Assembly (NCBI GenBank): GCA_000703065.1
Contig: JNLK01000001.1
Location: forward strand, 1,736,001 to 1,800,000
Origin: Lachnospiraceae bacterium AC2029
Lineage (GTDB): Bacteria; Bacillota; Clostridia; Lachnospirales; Lachnospiraceae
Length of the DNA: 64,000 nucleotides
Direction of reading: 5' to 3'
Shown here: piece by piece, positions 28,301 through 36,313 of the stretch
Layout: each line of letters begins with the position of its first letter
How positions within the stretch are numbered: the first letter of the stretch is position 1
The notes under the pieces: generated by a model
Database searches by the model: none
Told to the model about the DNA's origin: nothing
What the model saw: the letters and a program-made list of their open reading frames with translations, nothing else
Position numbers and translations under genes: made by a program

Positions 28301-28537
28301 CAATATGACGATGGTTTGGTGGTTCTGGCTTTTCGCGACATTGAAGGAAACGAACAGGCATATTTTGTTGACGATGCTACGATGGAGAGGCAGGAACGTA
28401 TTGATGAAAGGATTTTTCTTTATATCCCGGAAACAGACAGTATCTTTGTCGGAGCAAGCGCAAATGGCCCCGGAATTTTCAAACGTCACACCCTCGATGA
28501 ACTGATCGAGATGGGGTACGAGCAGCTGGGTGAGTGA
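25367..28537 (+). CDS. TIR-domain membrane protein with C-terminal propeller, copy 2
   Basis: This 1056-residue paralogue of the preceding protein is separated from it by 53 nt. The TIR domain, KRRR, membrane helix and first helical part are almost identical: I count three replacements in about 281 residues, with long identical DNA stretches. The propeller is much more divergent, though the C-terminal PGIFKRHTLDELIEMGYEQ-type end is shared. This pattern fits one signalling head coupled to two different sensor domains, kept alike by gene conversion or recent partial duplication. The TIR Glu in SPWVAQE is conserved. GAGG stands near the ATG. Confidence 0.8.
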   Translation: MPDREYTYSAFISYKHNPDGDFAATIQNQIERYVVPKEYRNSPLVEGNRMKKVFRDSTEFSGSHNLAEAIQTALSKAAFLIVIVSEETKNSPWVAQEIEFFLKDHERDHILTVISSGSTPSKNYPEALINVEMPDGRIEKVDPLAVDYRKYNPKRGHRAHGNRSVYTSEFPRIIAPLLGISYDDLYRRRERYKRRRILTIGGIAFAAMSIVLAYVIWSRIQIKKNYQETLEKQRDILIADAKEALNENDRLYAIECAMKALPTKYGNPDMPVTNEARFALSRAVGAYMVPDDIENEIPIRKIVMTNGIHEYAVDSVGRYVLCADDDEHIKLFDVKENKTIFEDSVLEYGEYKKIAVCNDEFFILVNNNGNVLLRLRNDGTIKEIADFNDSIYEMIPAGEKLYLTKRVDDDTPKLELITYEPKTEEMHSETIALKDSSVTDMKIDPEIGIVSFVIRGETDEQSEIGIIHLDTLKVDYQTINEDHYSFEYLVDRDRIYYTVCPTKAVVLTNKTTAYDQITITNVCLDQKSGKELWRVEEKGGQGHPNSQLLKYREDNSEYLVYRGGNKVRIYEPASGKVIFSCDYEQKTVDAWVGVHLNIQLQNGNFSVISTEGDYYYVYGGYDMNVASGKVILESYTGGKLSLMQNTEGEIVVFQRGWGDSSFVEFGLGEDSVGVSGGVWKHLSAIYLIDSTEDFHQLVLIDTRENKVLWKKDTKENLLFPTVRFSEDGSQIFLFREGDLFEDIAFGVYSVETGDEEWIKYECEKYDHSDENQQIKRTTQFKEVFAFGDSVGFLKKTKEDINYTDADGSHYDSKSIMEIYVMKGGKPEKLSLELGNYVGIEKVSVNESATYMSFFMRDIEANQESFAIYDIKNNRLMKVDGTETIAEDHIGVKVSMTDDRLVLFSPNENVAYIINNETGEILHKLEGGGSMIRTLDAHGDFLYVAWSDGNWKKYELATGNELAGSKITDYTDTYAQEQWQYDDGLVVLAFRDIEGNEQAYFVDDATMERQERIDERIFLYIPETDSIFVGASANGPGIFKRHTLDELIEMGYEQLGE

Positions 28538-28562
28538 TCGTAACATAAAGGGGGAGAATTCA

Positions 28563-30326
28563 ATGGCATTGGATTATACCAGAATGATGGGACATTATCT
28601 GGACCGTTTTTCAACGATGGATTCAAAGCACGGCAGAGAGTATATGACCTTTCTGCTGGATGAGATCGTTGCCGGGAGAGAGACAGAGGAGAATACCGAA
28701 CGCCTGGTGAAGGAGCTGATCCTGTTTGAGAAGATCAGGGACGAGCGGGAGGTTCGTGCGCTCCTGTCGAAGCAGCCGGTGGACCGGAGCGGGATCGAGA
28801 AGATCATCTGTTCCGGGGATGCGTGCCTGGATATGGGAAAGCAGGTGCTCCGTGGGCTTTACGACAGGAAGAACAGCTACCCTTCCTCTGCGGATTTTAT
28901 CAGGAGAGTCGTGTATGAATGCATGGATCCCGACCTGGATCCGGAGGATCCGGTGCGCCTGCTGATCGTAAAACAGTTCCTGAAGTCCGGTTATAAGGAC
29001 AAGTATATTCCCTGTGAGGATTACCGGGAGCTGAAGGATGATATCTTTGAAAATGCCACCGCGCTGATCGACAGGAAGACCTTTGACCGCCTCATTTCCG
29101 GAAAGGAGATCGCGGACCCGGAGGATCTCTTCCGGAGGTTCACGGGAGACAGGGAAGACAGAAAGAGCTTCTCCAAAGAGGAAAAGGCCCTGTATGACAA
29201 ATGGAACAAGGGTCCGAGAAAGGATGCACTGAAGGAGTACCGGAACAACAGCATCCTTTCGCTGGCGAAGGATCTGACGGAAGGGATCATAAAGGCGAAC
29301 AATGCCACCCGGGAGAAACTGCTGATGTTCGGCATCGCATTTCACATGAAGTGCTCCTACGAGACGGAGGAAGCGGAGCGGTACGGTGTGCGGGACATCA
29401 ATAACAGTCTGTTCGGAGACTACTATTCCTATCTGGCGATCCGGGACGCCATCGACCACTCGGGGGATACCGGTATCGCACAGGACGAGAAGGCCATCGA
29501 CTATTCCTCCGTTGCCAGCGGGATCAACTATAAGAACCCGGTGGATGTGATCTACTCCTTCTATATGAATAATGAGGAGATGGAGGTCTCACGGAAATGG
29601 GACCGCATCCGGCACATGAAGAAGAAGGTGAATCAGGAGGTTCGGGAGGCTTCGGCCGATGACCGGGAGGATACGCTCTTTTATAAGGATGAGCTGCGTG
29701 CCCTTGGGAATGATGAGGATCTCCTGCAAAGCTACATTTCGAACTTCCGGCTCTATACCTCTCTCAGCGGAAGCTACAACCGGAACGCCGAGATCCTGAG
29801 CGGGAGACAGTGCTATGAGCAGCTTTATGACGAGCTGATCAGTGAGGTGGAGCACAGAAACCGTCTTTCGGAGGAAATGCGGAAGCTTTCCGGGCAGGGG
29901 ACGGGCCTCAGCCGGAAAACCATGGAACGGCTGGTGGAGGGAGATACACAGTTCCTTTCCTTCCTGGATGAATTCCGCGACCGGATGCTGTCGGTTCCGA
30001 TGGATCTGGAAATGACGCTGGTGGATATCGCACTCAGCGGCTTCGGAAAGACGGAGGATGTTCCGGAGGAGAAGCTGCAGGAGCGGCTGCAGGAAGTTGA
30101 CATTTCCAGGTATGAAATGATCCGTCTCCTTTACTACAAATTCGTGATGGAGAACAACGGAGTCGGACTGGATTTCCCGGAGACCTTCCATATGTTTGCG
30201 GCATACGTGGAGGAAAGTCTGATGTATACCAGATACCAGGGCATCAATGCGAAGAACATGTTTGACGTGCTGGTTGCCATAGCGATCTACATCAATTCAA
30301 ATACAAGAGGACAGGTGTGTCTATGA
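28563..30326 (+). CDS. helical cytoplasmic protein of unknown function
   Basis: This soluble, highly charged and largely alpha-helical protein of 587 residues has no signal peptide or membrane segment. I recognise no family or catalytic motif. GGGGGAG stands just before the chosen ATG; the longer frame adds 11 residues overlapping the TIR gene. Its stop overlaps the kinase start (ATGA), so it is almost certainly co-translated with the kinase. It may be a substrate, scaffold or effector of that kinase; this rests on context only. Confidence 0.7.
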   Translation: MALDYTRMMGHYLDRFSTMDSKHGREYMTFLLDEIVAGRETEENTERLVKELILFEKIRDEREVRALLSKQPVDRSGIEKIICSGDACLDMGKQVLRGLYDRKNSYPSSADFIRRVVYECMDPDLDPEDPVRLLIVKQFLKSGYKDKYIPCEDYRELKDDIFENATALIDRKTFDRLISGKEIADPEDLFRRFTGDREDRKSFSKEEKALYDKWNKGPRKDALKEYRNNSILSLAKDLTEGIIKANNATREKLLMFGIAFHMKCSYETEEAERYGVRDINNSLFGDYYSYLAIRDAIDHSGDTGIAQDEKAIDYSSVASGINYKNPVDVIYSFYMNNEEMEVSRKWDRIRHMKKKVNQEVREASADDREDTLFYKDELRALGNDEDLLQSYISNFRLYTSLSGSYNRNAEILSGRQCYEQLYDELISEVEHRNRLSEEMRKLSGQGTGLSRKTMERLVEGDTQFLSFLDEFRDRMLSVPMDLEMTLVDIALSGFGKTEDVPEEKLQERLQEVDISRYEMIRLLYYKFVMENNGVGLDFPETFHMFAAYVEESLMYTRYQGINAKNMFDVLVAIAIYINSNTRGQVCL

Positions 30327-32893
30327 ACAATCATCGTATTCTTGAGGATGGAACAGAGCTTACGTTCCAAGTATCCCCGTCCCGAACCTGCCGGTTCCGG
30401 CTGAACCGCCTGAAGGGTCAGGGAGGGACCGCCGTCTGCTACGAGGCGGTGGATCTGGATACGGAGGAGATCGGATACCTGAGGGAGTATATTCCGGTAC
30501 CCTATGTGGAAAATGGGGTGCTGCAGCGGAACGGGGAAACCAACAGCATCTTCTGTACGAAGCAGATCCCCGCATTTGAAGAGGATAAGCAGGAGTATGT
30601 TCGTTCCCTCCGGGAGGTCAACCGGATCAAGAATTCCCGAAACAGATTTCTGAATAACTTTATTCCTCTCACAACCATCTACGAAACCACGGACGGAATG
30701 GTCTACATATGGAATCCCCAGCCTGTGGAGGCGATCAATTTTGATGAGTATCTCTGTGATATCGCCCTGAAGCCGGTGGACTGTTGTGAGAAGAAGCTGC
30801 TGAATATCCTGAACGTGATCCTGGTGGTCGCCAAATTTGCCAGGGCGATCCACGCAACGGATCTTCTTGTCATGGATATCAAGCCCGAGAATCTGTCTGT
30901 GGAGTATGATTCCATCGGTGAATCCAGGTACGAGATCAATACGAATAAGATCTCCTATTTCGATATCGATTCGATCCAGTATCAGAAGGCGCGGGCCGAG
31001 AAGCCCATGGGCTCTCCCGGCTTCAGTGCCCCGGAGATCCGGAAGGGCTTTGCCACACCGGCGGCGGATATCTACTCCATCGGAGCCATGCTCTACTATG
31101 CGGTCGTGGTCGTGGATGAGGGCGGTGGTGTATACAAGAACCGGAAATATCTGTCCAACCGCCAGTATTCGGAAATCCGGAATGCGGTGCGTGACTCCCT
31201 TCTGATCCGGGATTCCGTGATCAATTCCGGAGAGGATGTCATGTCCCGCCTGGTGGAGATCCTGAAGAAGAGCCTTCATTTCAATTACAATTTAAGATAC
31301 CGGAGCTGTGATGAGATGATCACGGATCTGGAAGCCCTGATCGCGATCCTTTCTCCTACGGAAATGATGGAGCGTCTGGGCATGGATGTGGATGTCTCCC
31401 TGACGGATATGGAAAGCCGTCTCCGGGAGATCAATCTGGATGCCATCATGCAGCTTGCCATGTGGCACAGTCCGATCTATGAAGGGCTGGATCCGAAGAT
31501 GCGGGATGCAAATATCGCGGTGATCGGAGACGGGGATATCGTCTTCACGATCATTGATACCCTGCTGCAGTGTCAGATGGTCGGGCATCGTCTTGTCATC
31601 ACGGTCCTGACCGGAGATCCGGAGGGTGCATTGCGGAAATATACGGATTTCCGGCCGGCAGCGGGACGTCTTCTCAGGATCAACGGCGTGGGACCGGAGG
31701 AAGGCTCCTGTCTTGATTTCAGAGAAGCGGATATCATCAGGAACTATAATAACTACAGTGTATTTGAAGCCATTTCCGAAGGACTGGAGCGTTCGGGCAG
31801 ACAGTTTATCTACGGCTTTGTGGCCCTCCGAAAGGATGAGATCAATACCTTTGTGGCGAAGCGTCTGAAGGAGACAGGGCTGATCTCGGGTTCGGTGCGG
31901 CCCGTTCTGTTTCAGTCGGAACCTTCTCCGGATCAGGAAGGGATCTCCCCGATCTGCATTCGTCAGAGGATCGATGACCTGTCGGACGATCAGGAGTATT
32001 TCCTGATGGAACGGATGGCCTATAACGCCCATGTGATCTGGCGGCACGGAGATGTGGACCATGTGAAGGAGTACCGGCAGTTCAAGGAGAACCGGTATAA
32101 TTACCGTTCTTCCCTGAAGCTGGCGCTCTCCATGAAATATAAGCTGTACAGTATCGGCATGGGACTGGGGGATCCGTCGCTTCGTGAAAAGATCGGATTT
32201 CTGTCCGGTGCGGAATCCGGTGACAGGGAGCTCCTTGAGGAGCTGGCGTATGTGGAGCATTTGCGGTGGGTCTATGCATTTATGTCGGATGGCTGGGATG
32301 CGCCGCTCTGCATCGACGGGTCTCTCAATTATAAAAAATGTATCGCCGAGGCTCCGCCCTGTGAGAAGAACGGATATCGTTATCAGGCGAAGATCGAGTC
32401 GGAAAAGCAACATGCCTGCATGGTGATCGGACGGGATCCGGAGCCGGATGAACTGGACAGGGTAACTGAGGAGCTCTATCAGGAGGCTGTGAAATATCTG
32501 AAGCTTCAGGGGATCGAGGATGCGGAAGGCCTTGTCAGTCGTGTGGACTATAAGGAATATGACCGGGCGATCATCCGCAGCATGGTTCATATCCTTTTCG
32601 ACCGACACGTGGTGGGGAACTATGATTATATTCCGGCTACCGGTTCGGAGCCCGGAGAGATCGATGTCACTCCGAAGCAGCTGACGGAGATCACATCACA
32701 GCTCAAGGAATACACCAACCGACTGCTGTATGACAGAGGCTGGCGGTACGGGAAGAGTTTTTCCTATGAGAGGAAGAAGACTCCGGAGTTGGTTCCTTTT
32801 GACGAACTCGGTGACAAGGATGCCGGAGATATGGAAGAAGTTGTGAAGGAGATCATCCGGATCGTATGGGAGGGAATCTATGGTTTACGATAG
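30323..32893 (+). CDS. Ser/Thr-kinase-like protein with Rossmann and RyR-like regions
   Basis: The 856 residues start with a protein-kinase fold. The Gly loop is GQGGTAV (about 32-38). YLREYIP carries an Arg where the VAIK Lys is expected. MDIKPEN near 183 is the catalytic loop, FDID near 212 stands in for DFG, and GSPGFSAPE near 230 is the activation segment. After about 390 a Rossmann-like stretch (NIAVIGDGDIVFTIIDTL) begins. EELAYVEHLRWVYAFMSDGW and the C-terminal GWRYGKSF...LVPFDEL resemble RyR (ryanodine receptor) domains. Catalytic Asp, Lys and Asn are present; the Lys-to-Arg change could weaken ATP binding. The start overlaps the upstream stop, and the end overlaps the next gene by 14 nt. 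Confidence 0.75.
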   Translation: MNNHRILEDGTELTFQVSPSRTCRFRLNRLKGQGGTAVCYEAVDLDTEEIGYLREYIPVPYVENGVLQRNGETNSIFCTKQIPAFEEDKQEYVRSLREVNRIKNSRNRFLNNFIPLTTIYETTDGMVYIWNPQPVEAINFDEYLCDIALKPVDCCEKKLLNILNVILVVAKFARAIHATDLLVMDIKPENLSVEYDSIGESRYEINTNKISYFDIDSIQYQKARAEKPMGSPGFSAPEIRKGFATPAADIYSIGAMLYYAVVVVDEGGGVYKNRKYLSNRQYSEIRNAVRDSLLIRDSVINSGEDVMSRLVEILKKSLHFNYNLRYRSCDEMITDLEALIAILSPTEMMERLGMDVDVSLTDMESRLREINLDAIMQLAMWHSPIYEGLDPKMRDANIAVIGDGDIVFTIIDTLLQCQMVGHRLVITVLTGDPEGALRKYTDFRPAAGRLLRINGVGPEEGSCLDFREADIIRNYNNYSVFEAISEGLERSGRQFIYGFVALRKDEINTFVAKRLKETGLISGSVRPVLFQSEPSPDQEGISPICIRQRIDDLSDDQEYFLMERMAYNAHVIWRHGDVDHVKEYRQFKENRYNYRSSLKLALSMKYKLYSIGMGLGDPSLREKIGFLSGAESGDRELLEELAYVEHLRWVYAFMSDGWDAPLCIDGSLNYKKCIAEAPPCEKNGYRYQAKIESEKQHACMVIGRDPEPDELDRVTEELYQEAVKYLKLQGIEDAEGLVSRVDYKEYDRAIIRSMVHILFDRHVVGNYDYIPATGSEPGEIDVTPKQLTEITSQLKEYTNRLLYDRGWRYGKSFSYERKKTPELVPFDELGDKDAGDMEEVVKEIIRIVWEGIYGLR

Positions 32894-34859
32894 TTCAGCT
32901 GACGGGATCAGTACCAAACTGATTCTTTGGGGTGTGGCCTTTGCGGTCGGACTTATTTTTGCTGTGCTCGGAATCATTTCCTTCCTGAACAGGAACGGAA
33001 AGGGGAACCGGTTCACGAAGGCACTGCTTTTTGAATTCCTGGCCTGCTGGGTACTGAATATGCCGGCAGAGATCCATGCGGCGCTGTCGTCGCCCCGGTC
33101 CTTTGCCGGATATCTGGAGGGGATCTTCTCGGCATTCCTGAAGACGCTGACGAAGGCGATGGGGGAGAGCTACGAGAGAGTGACCACAGATCTGCCGGAG
33201 CTTTTTGTGAATGTCTATTCCATTCTTATGGTGGTGACGAATATCATCATGCTGCTCTTCGCAGCGGGACTGATCCTGGTATTCTTCCACGGACCGCTGC
33301 AGAGTCTGATCCTTTCCTTCCGGAGAGGAAGACGGGTGTATTTCTTCCCGGAGGTGAATGAACGGACGCTGGCGATCGCGGAAAGCATTCCCCGGACGAA
33401 TGGCGAAAAGAGTCCGAATATTGTATTTCTCGCTGAGCAGAGCGAGCTGGATGGGGAAGCCGTAAATGTGGTCGAGAAGGTCGGCGGCTTTGTGCTCAAC
33501 AAGGAGTCGATGGCTGTGTTCAGAGAGCTTCAGAAGCACGCGGGTTCGATGGAGGTGTTCCTGTTCTGTTCGGAGGAGAGGTACAGTCTGTCTCTGCTGG
33601 ACGGGATGTCTTCCGAGGTCGTGCGGGATATTGACATCCGTTTCTATGTGGAGATACACAGGACTTCCTGGATCCTCTGCGACAGTCTTTCGGCGAAGCT
33701 CCGGGAGAGGGACAGGAGAGAAAATGTGGTGATCAACTACGTCAGGACCGAAGCAAACTTTGTATACAATGATCTCTATCATACCTCGATCTACGAGCAT
33801 GCGATCCCGTCGAAGGATCTGACGGGAAAGAACGGTTCGGAACAGGAGACCGTAATAAAGGATATCAGGGTGCTCCTGGTCGGAATGAATGAGAGAAATC
33901 TGGAGATGCTGAAGGCGGTGCTCCAGCTGGGGCAGATGCCCGGATACCGGCTGTCTGTCGTGATGCTGGACAAGAAGGACCGTCGGGACAGGTTCCGTCT
34001 GCTGATTCCGGAGCTTCAGGAGCATGCCGATATCGAAGGGGATGCTATATACAGCTTTAAGTACATTTCCGGAATGAAGTACCGTTCGGCGGTTCTGGAG
34101 GATACGATCCGGAAGGAGATCCCCGACTTTACATTTGCCTTTATCAATGTGGAGAAGGATCGCAGAAATATGGATATCGCCGTCCGGCTGAACGCGCTTG
34201 CCTGCCGTATGGGAAGGAAGCAGGATTATACCATACAGGTCAGTATCCGGGACAATACGCTCTGCCGTGTATTCCGGGAGGGTGGACAGGACGGCTGGGA
34301 CAGTCGTTCAGATGATATGATCCGCGCGGTCGGTTCCGTGAAGGAAACCTACGATTACGGTTTTATCACCATGTCCTCGCTGGAGGAGGCGTCCATTCGG
34401 ATCCACGATGTCCGGCAGGCGGTAAAGAAAAAGGAGAAGCCGGATCATCGGATCGTGCCCTGGAAGGAGTACTGTAATCAGGAATACAATCGCCGTGCGG
34501 TTTATGCGCGGACATTGAGCCTGAAGTATAAATACCGGATCCTTACGGAGCGGAAGGAGGCTCCCGAGGTTCTTGCAGGTGGAGACAGCGGGATGCTGTG
34601 GCTGGTCTATGAGCACATGCGCTGGAATATGTATACCCGGACAAATGGGTATCAGGGAGATCCGGAGGGCGTGATCGACGGGCTCCTGGAAGGGATCGAG
34701 GATGCCGGCGAGAAGCGCCGGGCGAAGTCAAAGCTCCGGACCATTGCCATGATGCATCCAAGTCTGGTCCGGTTTGATGAACTGGATGAGGATACCCGGA
34801 TGCAGGATGCCCTCAGCCCGGAAGAGGTGGCGGTTCTGAAGGAACTGTTCGGGGGCTGA
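32880..34859 (+). CDS. membrane protein with Rossmann (TrkA-N-like) and RyR-like regions
   Basis: The 659 residues begin with hydrophobic segments at about 14-36 and 112-137, with a possible third at about 48-66. The cytoplasmic part has two nucleotide-binding-like segments. One is RVYFFPEVNERTLAIAESI (near 155), and the other is RVLLVGMNERNLEMLKAVL (near 329), like the ligand-gating TrkA-N domains of potassium channels. LWLVYEHMRWNMYTRTNGY near 575-593 resembles a RyR motif and the corresponding motif of the upstream kinase. No pore-filter signature is visible, so channel function is not supported. GAGGG precedes the ATG, and the gene overlaps the kinase gene by 14 nt. Confidence 0.7.
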   Translation: MVYDSSADGISTKLILWGVAFAVGLIFAVLGIISFLNRNGKGNRFTKALLFEFLACWVLNMPAEIHAALSSPRSFAGYLEGIFSAFLKTLTKAMGESYERVTTDLPELFVNVYSILMVVTNIIMLLFAAGLILVFFHGPLQSLILSFRRGRRVYFFPEVNERTLAIAESIPRTNGEKSPNIVFLAEQSELDGEAVNVVEKVGGFVLNKESMAVFRELQKHAGSMEVFLFCSEERYSLSLLDGMSSEVVRDIDIRFYVEIHRTSWILCDSLSAKLRERDRRENVVINYVRTEANFVYNDLYHTSIYEHAIPSKDLTGKNGSEQETVIKDIRVLLVGMNERNLEMLKAVLQLGQMPGYRLSVVMLDKKDRRDRFRLLIPELQEHADIEGDAIYSFKYISGMKYRSAVLEDTIRKEIPDFTFAFINVEKDRRNMDIAVRLNALACRMGRKQDYTIQVSIRDNTLCRVFREGGQDGWDSRSDDMIRAVGSVKETYDYGFITMSSLEEASIRIHDVRQAVKKKEKPDHRIVPWKEYCNQEYNRRAVYARTLSLKYKYRILTERKEAPEVLAGGDSGMLWLVYEHMRWNMYTRTNGYQGDPEGVIDGLLEGIEDAGEKRRAKSKLRTIAMMHPSLVRFDELDEDTRMQDALSPEEVAVLKELFGG

Positions 34860-34919
34860 TGTGTTTCGGTAAGCGCTGAAAAAAGAAAATAAACGCCATG
34901 GTCTGCAGAAGCTTTCAAT

Positions 34920-35012
34920 GTGAACTACCTTACGCTTGTGAACAAGGAGCACCGGGTAGATCCGGGCTGGGAGAAGAGCGTTACATTTGTGGAGACTACG
35001 GACACCTCCGGA
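34920..35012 (+). pseudogene. probable remnant of an M15 (VanY-type) peptidase gene
   Basis: A frame without its own start reads NYLTLVNKEHRVDPGWEK followed by SVTFVETTDTSGGRE. This is the N-terminal mature-domain pattern (YLxLVNKxxxxxxxW/Y) of VanY-like D,D-carboxypeptidases. After about 35 residues the homology stops and the next gene's ribosome binding site begins. There is no upstream start or downstream catalytic HxH region, so it looks like a decayed fragment. Confidence 0.4.
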
Positions 35013-35025
35013 GGAAGGGAACACC

Positions 35026-35859
35026 ATGTTTCGCGGATATTACAATTACAAAAATCCACATTTAAAGGAATGGATCAAGGAGCAGGCAAGAGTCTTCTGG
35101 CGGTATTTCTCCCTGATCATCATTCCCCTGGGGATGACGCTGTACAGTCCCATTGCAACCTGGATTGACCGGATGAAGGGTTTCACCACCGGGAATGGTT
35201 TCTGGGAGGATATGAAAGAGTACCATTTACCATCCCTGTTATTTGGCATAACCTTTCTCATCGCTTTCGATATAGGTTTCTTCTCCGTCGATCGTCATGA
35301 TATAAAACGCTGGGGCAAAGTATATGTCGCGGGACGGACCAGAGTATACACTCCGGAGGAGGTGGACGCCCAGGCAAATGCGCCGGAATCGGAATGGCTG
35401 CCGAACCTTCGGATTATCCTTGCTCCGGAGATCATCATCGGATATAACAACGGGGTCATGGTAGCGAGATATGAAGATATCGAATGTCTGAAGGTCAGAA
35501 GCACCATCGGAAGGGTGCAGTTATCCTTTTTCAAATGGGTGGACAGGGATTCCATCCGGCTGCATCCCTCCGGTAAGGGAGTCAATGAGCTCGTTCTGTC
35601 GGAGACCTTCGAGGATCCGGAGCTGGTCCGGATGGAGATAGATATCGTCCGGGAGAAATGTCAGCAGCTCCAACCGGAGAAGAACATCAAGATAGTAAAA
35701 ATAGATGACCGCGCGGGTATCATCCGGGAGAGGGAAAGAAGGGACGCCCAAAAAGCAAAGGAAAAAGGGAAAGCTCAAAAGGCGAAGGACAGAAGGAAGG
35801 GGAATACCTCCGGGAAGCGCACCGGAAGGCAGAATCAAAAGCCCTCCGGCAGAAGGTGA
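35026..35859 (+). CDS. two-helix membrane protein with Lys-rich tail
   Basis: This 277-residue protein has two membrane helices (about 23-44, LIIIPLGMTLYSPIATW, and about 68-87, LLFGITFLIAFDIGFFSV). A cytoplasmic domain (about 90-215) follows, in which a PH-like fold is possible (ILAPEIIIGYNNGVMVARYEDI), then a strongly basic Lys/Arg tail. I do not recognise the family. The ATG at 35026 has GGAAGG upstream; the longer frame overlaps the M15 remnant. It is the last gene of the nine-gene run. Confidence 0.65.
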   Translation: MFRGYYNYKNPHLKEWIKEQARVFWRYFSLIIIPLGMTLYSPIATWIDRMKGFTTGNGFWEDMKEYHLPSLLFGITFLIAFDIGFFSVDRHDIKRWGKVYVAGRTRVYTPEEVDAQANAPESEWLPNLRIILAPEIIIGYNNGVMVARYEDIECLKVRSTIGRVQLSFFKWVDRDSIRLHPSGKGVNELVLSETFEDPELVRMEIDIVREKCQQLQPEKNIKIVKIDDRAGIIRERERRDAQKAKEKGKAQKAKDRRKGNTSGKRTGRQNQKPSGRR

Positions 35860-36172
35860 GAGGCTTCCGGAACTGTGATAGCGCAGGGACGGGAAACCGG
35901 CATTTGTGAAGGGTGACAAAAAAATAAGAAAAATATCAATAAACCATAGCCGATTGTACTAAATATACAACATAAGAAAACGGGAAAACCCTTGTAGAAT
36001 AAGGCTTTGTAGAGGTTTTCCTTTCCCGCTGCCCCTTGTTTTGCCCCATATTTTGCACGATTTATCCTGTATTTGGTATGGATTTCGATGTGGTATTCTA
36101 TGAAATATAATAACAGTATTGTCTCGTGTCTGTGATATGATGAAGCTACTATATAACAAGGAGGAGCAGTAT
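35860..36172. other. intergenic region with imperfect hairpin
   Basis: This gap holds one copy of a repeated ~78-bp sequence and an imperfect inverted repeat at 35981-36026 (CGGGAAAACC against GGTTTTCCTTTCCCG). A -10-like TATAAT lies at 36106 and TATGAT at 36136, one of which may drive the 24-codon ORF that follows. I see no other gene. Confidence 0.4.
35898..35976 (+). repeat. 78-bp dispersed repeat, copy 1
   Basis: This stretch matches 38219-38297 in long parts, notably CAATAAACCATAG followed by GATTGTACTAAA and ACATRAG. The two copies bracket the small ORF and the LRR gene. Copy 2 lies directly upstream of the pflB promoter. Confidence 0.75.
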
Positions 36173-36247
36173 ATGACAAAGAAAGATATGGTAGCAGTAA
36201 TCAAAGCATATGAAGCATATGACTCGGTACAGTTTGCAGCAGCATAG
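36173..36247 (+). CDS. 24-residue ORF with strong translation and termination signals
   Basis: The peptide starts MTKKDMVAVIKAYEAYDS and ends VQFAAA. AAGGAGGAG stands at ideal distance before the ATG, and a perfect 7-bp hairpin with a T6 tail begins 8 nt after the stop. Such compact signals argue for a real, independently transcribed micropeptide or a leader of a small RNA. The sequence would form a short amphipathic helix. No secretion signal is visible. Function is unknown. Confidence 0.55.
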   Translation: MTKKDMVAVIKAYEAYDSVQFAAA

Positions 36248-36254
36248 AAAAAAA

Positions 36255-36278
36255 GACGGTGGAAACACCGTCTTTTTT
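36255..36278 (+). terminator. intrinsic terminator of the 24-codon ORF
   Basis: GACGGTG-gaaa-CACCGTC followed by TTTTTT. The A-rich run before it makes it usable on the minus strand too, for transcription arriving from the LRR gene. Confidence 0.85.
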
Positions 36279-36313
36279 CTATAGAGCTGAATGCGATAAA
36301 CCGCCAAAGCATC

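Noticed and set aside
31292-32608. 438-codon open frame opposite the kinase gene
   Set aside because: Shadow of a gene with clear domains on the plus strand; its own protein sequence has no motif.
32880-34859. Potassium channel
   Set aside because: TrkA-N-like regions are present, but I see no selectivity-filter motif (TVGYG type) between the membrane segments.
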